DNA of 19,044 nt, from assembly GCA_024640765.1 (NCBI GenBank), contig JAHEEK010000027.1, positions 1 through 19,044 of the forward strand. The letters are read 5' to 3'. A model generated the notes under the pieces. It did no database searches. It was given only the letters and a program-made list of their open reading frames with translations, and was not told where the DNA came from. Shown here one piece after another: positions 15,081 through 19,044 of this stretch (position 1 is its first letter; the number at the start of each line of letters is the position of its first letter). Both the position numbers and the translations under genes were made by a program. The stretch is from Nereida sp024640765. GTDB taxonomy: Bacteria > Pseudomonadota > Alphaproteobacteria > Rhodobacterales > Rhodobacteraceae.

Positions 15081-16067
15081 ATGTCACGAAAACGGTTGAG
15101 TGTTGTCGTTACGCGACGGTTGCCCGCAGCCGTGGAACACCGCATGGCAGAGTTGTTCGACGTAACAGTGCGCGACAGCGATGCACCGATGAGCCGCGAT
15201 GAACTGATTGCAGCGATGCAAGACGTTGATGTTTTGGTTCCCACGGTGAACGACCGTCTTGATGCTGCGGTTTTTGAACAGGCCGGCGAGCGCTTGAAGC
15301 TGGTGGCAAATTACGGCGCAGGGACGGATCACATTGACGTAAATGCGGCCCACGCAAACGGGATTATGGTCAGCAATACCCCTGGCGTGGGGGCGGAAGA
15401 TACTGCGGATATGACGCTGGCGCTGATGCTATCTGTGACGCGCCGCATCCCCGAGGGTTTGTCAGTCATGCAAACGGGTGATTGGGACGGTTGGTCGCCG
15501 ACGGCACTGTTAGGCGGCAAAATTGGCGGGCGTTCTCTTGGTATTTTGGGCATGGGCCGTATCGGGCAGGCCGTTGCGCGACGTGCCCGCGCGTTTGGGA
15601 TGCAGGTGCACTATCACAACCGTAATCGCCTGCGCCCCGAGACTGAAGCCGATCTTGGCGCAAAGTACTGGAGCAGTCTCAACCAGATGTTGGCGCAGGT
15701 CGATATTTTGACCATTCACTGTCCGCACACCCCAAGCACCTACCACATTATGAATGCGCGGCGTTTGGCGCTGATGAAACCCAATGCGGTTATTGTGAAC
15801 ACCTCACGTGGTGATGTGATCGACGAAAATGCTCTGACACGGATGCTTCGCTCGGGTGAGATTGCGGGTGCAGGCCTTGATGTCTACGAGGGTGGCGCCG
15901 AGCCAAACCCACGCCTTCGCGCGCTTAAGAACGTTGTTTTGCTGCCCCATATGGCCTCTGCCACAGTTGAAGGCCGCGAGGAAATGGGCGCGCGTGTGAT
16001 GCTCAATATTTCCACCCATGCGGATGGGTTCCGCCCCCCGGATATGGTGATTCCGTCTAGCTTGTAG
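15081..16067 (+). CDS. D-2-hydroxyacid dehydrogenase (glyoxylate-reductase-like)
   Basis: A 328-residue D-isomer-specific 2-hydroxyacid dehydrogenase, a different branch from the ghrA-type gene at 3739-4665. The substrate loop NYGAGTDHID is at 77-86, the cofactor loop G-M-G-R-I-G is at 157-162, and N-R-N-R after beta strand 2 (180-183) suggests NADPH. The catalytic Arg is R243 in NTSRGDVIDENAL and the His is H290 in LLPHMASAT. The Glu expected in D-V-x-x-x-E-P is not at its usual place: the segment reads DVYEGGAEPNPRL, with Gly at that position and an E-P pair two residues later. The C terminus (HADGFRPPDMVIP) resembles alphaproteobacterial glyoxylate-reductase annotations. The ATG follows GGGAG. 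Glyoxylate is the likely substrate, but this is inferred from the family. Confidence 0.88.
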   Translation: MSRKRLSVVVTRRLPAAVEHRMAELFDVTVRDSDAPMSRDELIAAMQDVDVLVPTVNDRLDAAVFEQAGERLKLVANYGAGTDHIDVNAAHANGIMVSNTPGVGAEDTADMTLALMLSVTRRIPEGLSVMQTGDWDGWSPTALLGGKIGGRSLGILGMGRIGQAVARRARAFGMQVHYHNRNRLRPETEADLGAKYWSSLNQMLAQVDILTIHCPHTPSTYHIMNARRLALMKPNAVIVNTSRGDVIDENALTRMLRSGEIAGAGLDVYEGGAEPNPRLRALKNVVLLPHMASATVEGREEMGARVMLNISTHADGFRPPDMVIPSSL

Positions 16068-16191
16068 CGGTCGTTTTGCCGCGTCACATGTGTCTTGCTG
16101 ATGTTGGGCAGGTCGGTTTTGGCGCGTGTTCGGTCGGCTGGATTGCGCCGCGTTCGCATCAGATGGGCGAAGGTAATCCCAAGACACGTCC

Positions 16192-16199
16192 AAGGAGGT
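16192..16199 (+). promoter_or_regulatory. Strong ribosome binding site of the FAD/GcvT dehydrogenase
   Basis: AAGGAGGT, fully complementary to the 16S 3' end, stands 7 bases before the ATG at 16207. It is the strongest Shine-Dalgarno sequence in the window and suggests high expression. Confidence 0.8.
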
Positions 16200-16206
16200 C
16201 GGACAT

Positions 16207-18705
16207 ATGAAAACCCACGTCAAAGCACTTGTTGTTGGAGGCGGCGCCGTTGGCACGTCTATCGCTTATCATTTGGGTAAGGCGGGGTGGGACACGCTTC
16301 TGCTTGAGCGGGACGAGCTGACATCCGGTTCAACGTGGCACGCAGCGGGCTTGTTGCCGTATTTTAACATGTCATATGCCACCACGCATATTCACGACTA
16401 TTCCATTAAGTTTTACAAAACCCTCGAAGAAGAGACCGGCCTGAATGCGGGTTTCTCGGTGTGCGGTAACTTGCGGATGGCGCAATCCAAAGAGCGTATG
16501 GACGAGTATATGCTGTACGCCAGCACCGCAGAGACCTGCGGTGTGCCTTACGAATGGATGAGCCTCGATCAGATCAAAGAGCGTTTTCCGCTGGTGCGCA
16601 CCGAGGACCTTGTTGGCGCGATTTATCACCCGACCGATGGTTATATTAACCCCGCGGACGTCACTATGGCGATGGCCAAAGGCGCGCGGCAACACGGCGT
16701 GACGATTGAACGAAAATGGCAGGTCGACAGCTATCATTGGAACGGCCACGAGTGGGAAGTAACCTGCACGCGTACGGCTGACAAAGGTGGCAATTTGATA
16801 CCAACCGATGAGACAATGGTGATCCACGCCGAGCACGTTGTGACGGCCACTGGCAACCACGCGCAACGCACCGCAAAGCTGTTGGGTATCAAAATTCCGG
16901 CGATCCCGGTTGAGCACCAGTTTATTGTAACCGAGCCCGATCCGATGTTGGTTGAGTGGCGCAAAAACAACCCGGAGCATCCTGTTTTGCGCGACGCAGA
17001 TGCCAAATGGTATGTGCGCGAAGAGCGTGGTGGTTGGATTTTGGGGCCATATGAGCGCAACGCGCCAGCACGTTTCGAGTTTGGCGTGCCTGATAGCTTC
17101 CGCGCCGATCTATTCCCGCTCGATCTTGAGCGGATCGAAGAAGAATACATGAGCTTCATCCACCGTATTCCGTCCAGCGAAGAAGTCGGCCTAAAGGATG
17201 ATTTCAACGGCCCGATTTGCTATACTCCAGATGGCAACCCGCTGGTTGGTCCTGCTCCGGGGCTGCGTAACATGTGGCTGGCTGAAGGGTTCAGCTTTGG
17301 CATTACTGCTGCTGGTGGCACGGGTCATTACATGGCGCAGATGATGGTTGAGGGCGAGGCCGAGATCGACATGGCCTCACTTGATCCCAAACGCTACGGC
17401 AGCTGGATGACCACAGAGTATGCGGCGCGCAAGAATGAAGAAAGCTATGAGCACGTCTACATTCTGCACCACCCGGACGAAGAACGCGAAGTGGCTCGTC
17501 CGCTGCGCACCGCTCCGTGTTATGACCGTATGGCCGCGCGCGGTGCAAAGTTTGGTGTTGTGAACGGTTTTGAGCGTCCGAACTATTTTGGCCCCACACC
17601 CGACGAAGGTGGCTTTGACGATCACGCATCGCGCAGCTTCCGCCGTGGTGGTTGGTGGAAATACGCAGTTGAAGAAGCGAATGCCGTGCGCAAGGGCGTA
17701 GGCCTTTTGGATGCGTCGGCGTTTACCAAGCACGAAGTTAAAGGCCCCGGTGCGACTGCTTTCCTTGATTGGTTCACTTGTAACAAGCTGCCGCGCGTTG
17801 GTCGGATCAATCTGACCTATGCGCTGACAAGTCACGGTTCGACGCGGACTGAATACACCATTGTTCGTATGGCTGAGGATCACTACTACCTGGTCAGTGC
17901 GGGTGCTTGGACAGATTACGACAGCGACTATTTGCGCAAAGCTGCCGAGGATAAAATCCCTGAGGTTGGATACGTGGCGATCAATGATGTCACCACGAAA
18001 TACGGTGTTTTCGCTTTGGCAGGCCCGAAGTCCCGTGATCTTTTGAAAGAAGTCATCAAAGACGCTGACCCTGAAACAGCACTGTGCAACAAGCGCTTCC
18101 CGTGGCTTAGCATGAAGCATATTGAGCTTGGCATGGTGCCGGTGATGGCAATCCGTGTGGCCTACACAGGTGAGCTGGGTTGGGAACTACACCACCCGAT
18201 TGAAATGCAAAACCACTTGTTTGATCTGCTTGAGAAAGCTGGCGAAAAGCACGGCCTCAAGATGGTCGGTGGTCGCGCTCAAAACTGGCTTCGTCAGGAG
18301 AAATCTTACCGGGCCTTTGGCAACGAGCTTGGCCGCGATGCGACCCCGCTTGAGGCTGACTTGCCGCGTTTCATCGACCTTGAGAAAGATTTCTTTGGCA
18401 AAGACGCTTTGGTCAAAACCGGCGTGCGCAGCAAATGTGTCACCTTCCTTATCGATGGGCCGGATGACGCTGACCCGTGGGGCCGCGAGGCGCTTTATGC
18501 CGGTGATCTGCGTGTTGGGCGTTTGACCTCGGGCGGATATTCCGTTCACTTTGGCAAGTCGATCGGCATGGGCTACGTCAAGCCAGAGCACGCTGAGGTT
18601 GGTACTGTTCTGAAGGTCAAAATGTTCGATCAGCTTTGGGACGCGACCATCGTCGAAGATAGTCCCTATGATCCGAAAAATGCCACTATTCGGGTCGACG
18701 GTTAA
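16207..18705 (+). CDS. FAD-dependent oxidoreductase with GcvT domain (dimethylglycine/sarcosine dehydrogenase-like)
   Basis: An 832-residue, two-part enzyme. The N-terminal DAO-type FAD domain has GGGAVG (11-16), E34 at the end of beta strand 2 and SGSTWHAAG (40-48). H45 corresponds to the histidine that binds FAD covalently in dimethylglycine and sarcosine dehydrogenases. The C-terminal part, from about residue 430, is a GcvT-like folate-binding aminomethyltransferase fold, with INLTYALTSHGSTRTEYTIV and the RAQNWLRQEKSYRAFGNELG block, ending in the GcvT C-terminal barrel. By family, it demethylates an N-methylated glycine and passes the one-carbon unit to tetrahydrofolate. Several such paralogues occur in Rhodobacterales, so the substrate (dimethylglycine, sarcosine or another methylated amine) is not certain. 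Single gene; no partner for a multi-subunit sarcosine oxidase is nearby. Confidence 0.9.
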   Translation: MKTHVKALVVGGGAVGTSIAYHLGKAGWDTLLLERDELTSGSTWHAAGLLPYFNMSYATTHIHDYSIKFYKTLEEETGLNAGFSVCGNLRMAQSKERMDEYMLYASTAETCGVPYEWMSLDQIKERFPLVRTEDLVGAIYHPTDGYINPADVTMAMAKGARQHGVTIERKWQVDSYHWNGHEWEVTCTRTADKGGNLIPTDETMVIHAEHVVTATGNHAQRTAKLLGIKIPAIPVEHQFIVTEPDPMLVEWRKNNPEHPVLRDADAKWYVREERGGWILGPYERNAPARFEFGVPDSFRADLFPLDLERIEEEYMSFIHRIPSSEEVGLKDDFNGPICYTPDGNPLVGPAPGLRNMWLAEGFSFGITAAGGTGHYMAQMMVEGEAEIDMASLDPKRYGSWMTTEYAARKNEESYEHVYILHHPDEEREVARPLRTAPCYDRMAARGAKFGVVNGFERPNYFGPTPDEGGFDDHASRSFRRGGWWKYAVEEANAVRKGVGLLDASAFTKHEVKGPGATAFLDWFTCNKLPRVGRINLTYALTSHGSTRTEYTIVRMAEDHYYLVSAGAWTDYDSDYLRKAAEDKIPEVGYVAINDVTTKYGVFALAGPKSRDLLKEVIKDADPETALCNKRFPWLSMKHIELGMVPVMAIRVAYTGELGWELHHPIEMQNHLFDLLEKAGEKHGLKMVGGRAQNWLRQEKSYRAFGNELGRDATPLEADLPRFIDLEKDFFGKDALVKTGVRSKCVTFLIDGPDDADPWGREALYAGDLRVGRLTSGGYSVHFGKSIGMGYVKPEHAEVGTVLKVKMFDQLWDATIVEDSPYDPKNATIRVDG

Positions 18706-18709
18706 GCCA

Positions 18710-18805
18710 CTAGGCTGCGGCGGGCGCTGAAGAAACAGCGGCCGTCGCATATGCAACCGTAACAAGCGAGACAAGGGCGGCTGCCAACACATAAGGTGCT
18801 GCCTG
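18710..18805 (-). pseudogene. In-frame remnant of a last transmembrane helix behind the transporter TGA
   Basis: After the TGA at 18808-18806 the same minus frame stays open for 31 codons to a TAG (18712-18710). It encodes QAAPYVLAAALVSLVTVAYA followed by TAAVSSAPAAA. This is one clean hydrophobic helix and a short tail, as expected for the twelfth helix of an MFS protein. A change of TGG (Trp) or CGA (Arg) to TGA would explain the layout. It could also be a sequencing error or a coincidental open frame. Confidence 0.5.
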
Positions 18806-19044
18806 TCACAGCGAAAGCGGCAGGATCATGATCGTTATTGCCCCACCAAGACGTGCCGCAATAATATCGGCGCTTGCGATTGTGCCATGGGCGGTTTTTG
18901 GGGTCAGGCGGAAAGCTAGATCTGTTGTGGGCGCGTTGCACAGTGCCATCGACGACCCAACAGCCACGCATGAAATCACCAGCAGGGCGTTGCTTTGGTT
19001 AAACCATAAAAGTGCCATCACCCCGTTTAGGACAACGGATGCGT
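18806..19044 (-). CDS. MFS-like transporter, C-terminal part (cut by right edge)
   Basis: An open frame enters from the right edge and ends at a TGA (18808-18806), giving 78 visible codons before the stop. It contains hydrophobic helices (VMALLWFNQSNALLVISCVA and IIAARLGGAITIMILPLSL) separated by the polar loop FRLTPKTAHGTIASADI, the pattern of the last helices of a major facilitator transporter. The substrate is unknown. No start is visible: the in-frame GTG at 19021 is internal because coding character continues to the edge. The stop falls directly after a helix, and the same frame continues for 31 more codons with helix-like sequence, so the gene may be truncated by a nonsense change. It is convergent with the FAD/GcvT gene. 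Confidence 0.6.
   Translation of the reverse strand, partial: ASVVLNGVMALLWFNQSNALLVISCVAVGSSMALCNAPTTDLAFRLTPKTAHGTIASADIIAARLGGAITIMILPLSL

Noticed and set aside
14812..15087. 91-residue minus-strand frame with an ATG behind AAAGGGA
   Set aside because: It enters the SH3 protein gene in the wrong frame and has no domain character, while the other frame has a signal peptide and SH3-like domains.
16068..16206. Possible glycine riboswitch before the FAD/GcvT gene
   Set aside because: No purine-rich conserved core or tandem aptamer pattern is visible; only a weak inverted repeat was found.

Overview
The window looks like chromosomal DNA of an alphaproteobacterium of the Rhodobacterales, probably the Roseobacter group. 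Pointers are moderate GC, an RpoH2-type sigma factor, a mreB-mreC-mreD-mrdA-rodA cluster, an iron-sulfur bacterial cryptochrome/photolyase, and a large FAD/GcvT dimethylglycine-dehydrogenase-like enzyme. This is inference from protein character; no rRNA or tRNA is present. Coding density is high, there are no insertion sequences or CRISPR arrays, and no stretch over 300 bases lacks a gene.

Layout. 1-245 (-): N-terminal part of a glutathione S-transferase-like protein, cut by the left edge. 324-1402 (-): two overlapping cobalamin genes, a CobC-like histidine phosphatase and CobU/CobP kinase-guanylyltransferase. 1493-2371 (+): sigma-32-type factor, then a strong terminator. 2499-3692 (+): bifunctional CoaBC. 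3739-10254 (-): the rod-shape/elongasome operon, transcribed mreB, mreC, mreD, mrdA (PBP2), rodA, with a GhrA-type hydroxyacid reductase abutting rodA. 10445-12007 (-): leuA. 12246-14431 (+): SDR oxidoreductase overlapping an FeS-BCP (CryB/PhrB-type) photolyase. 14442-14939 (-): exported SH3-like protein. 15081-16067 (+): a second D-2-hydroxyacid dehydrogenase. 16207-18705 (+): FAD/GcvT dehydrogenase. 18806-19044 (-): C-terminal part of an MFS-like transporter that ends at a TGA, followed in frame by what looks like its missing last helix.

The best hidden signal is in front of leuA. A 17-codon leucine-rich leader ORF (six Leu codons, three of them CTA) is followed by two mutually exclusive RNA hairpins, one a terminator with a CTTTT tail. 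This is a compact transcription attenuator. A promoter-like TATAAC box lies 7 nt before its ATG, suggesting that the leader peptide is translated from a leaderless transcript. Attenuation of leu genes is known in proteobacteria, so the principle is not new, but the element is too small for ordinary gene calling.

How the genes work together. The mre/mrd/rod genes build the lateral-wall peptidoglycan machine and are tightly coupled by 4-8 base overlaps. The SDR-photolyase pair is translationally coupled, and in Rhodobacter relatives such photolyases belong to the photo-oxidative stress response controlled by RpoH2-type sigma factors, one of which is encoded here. I found no clearly novel multi-gene system; most of the window is ordinary core genome.
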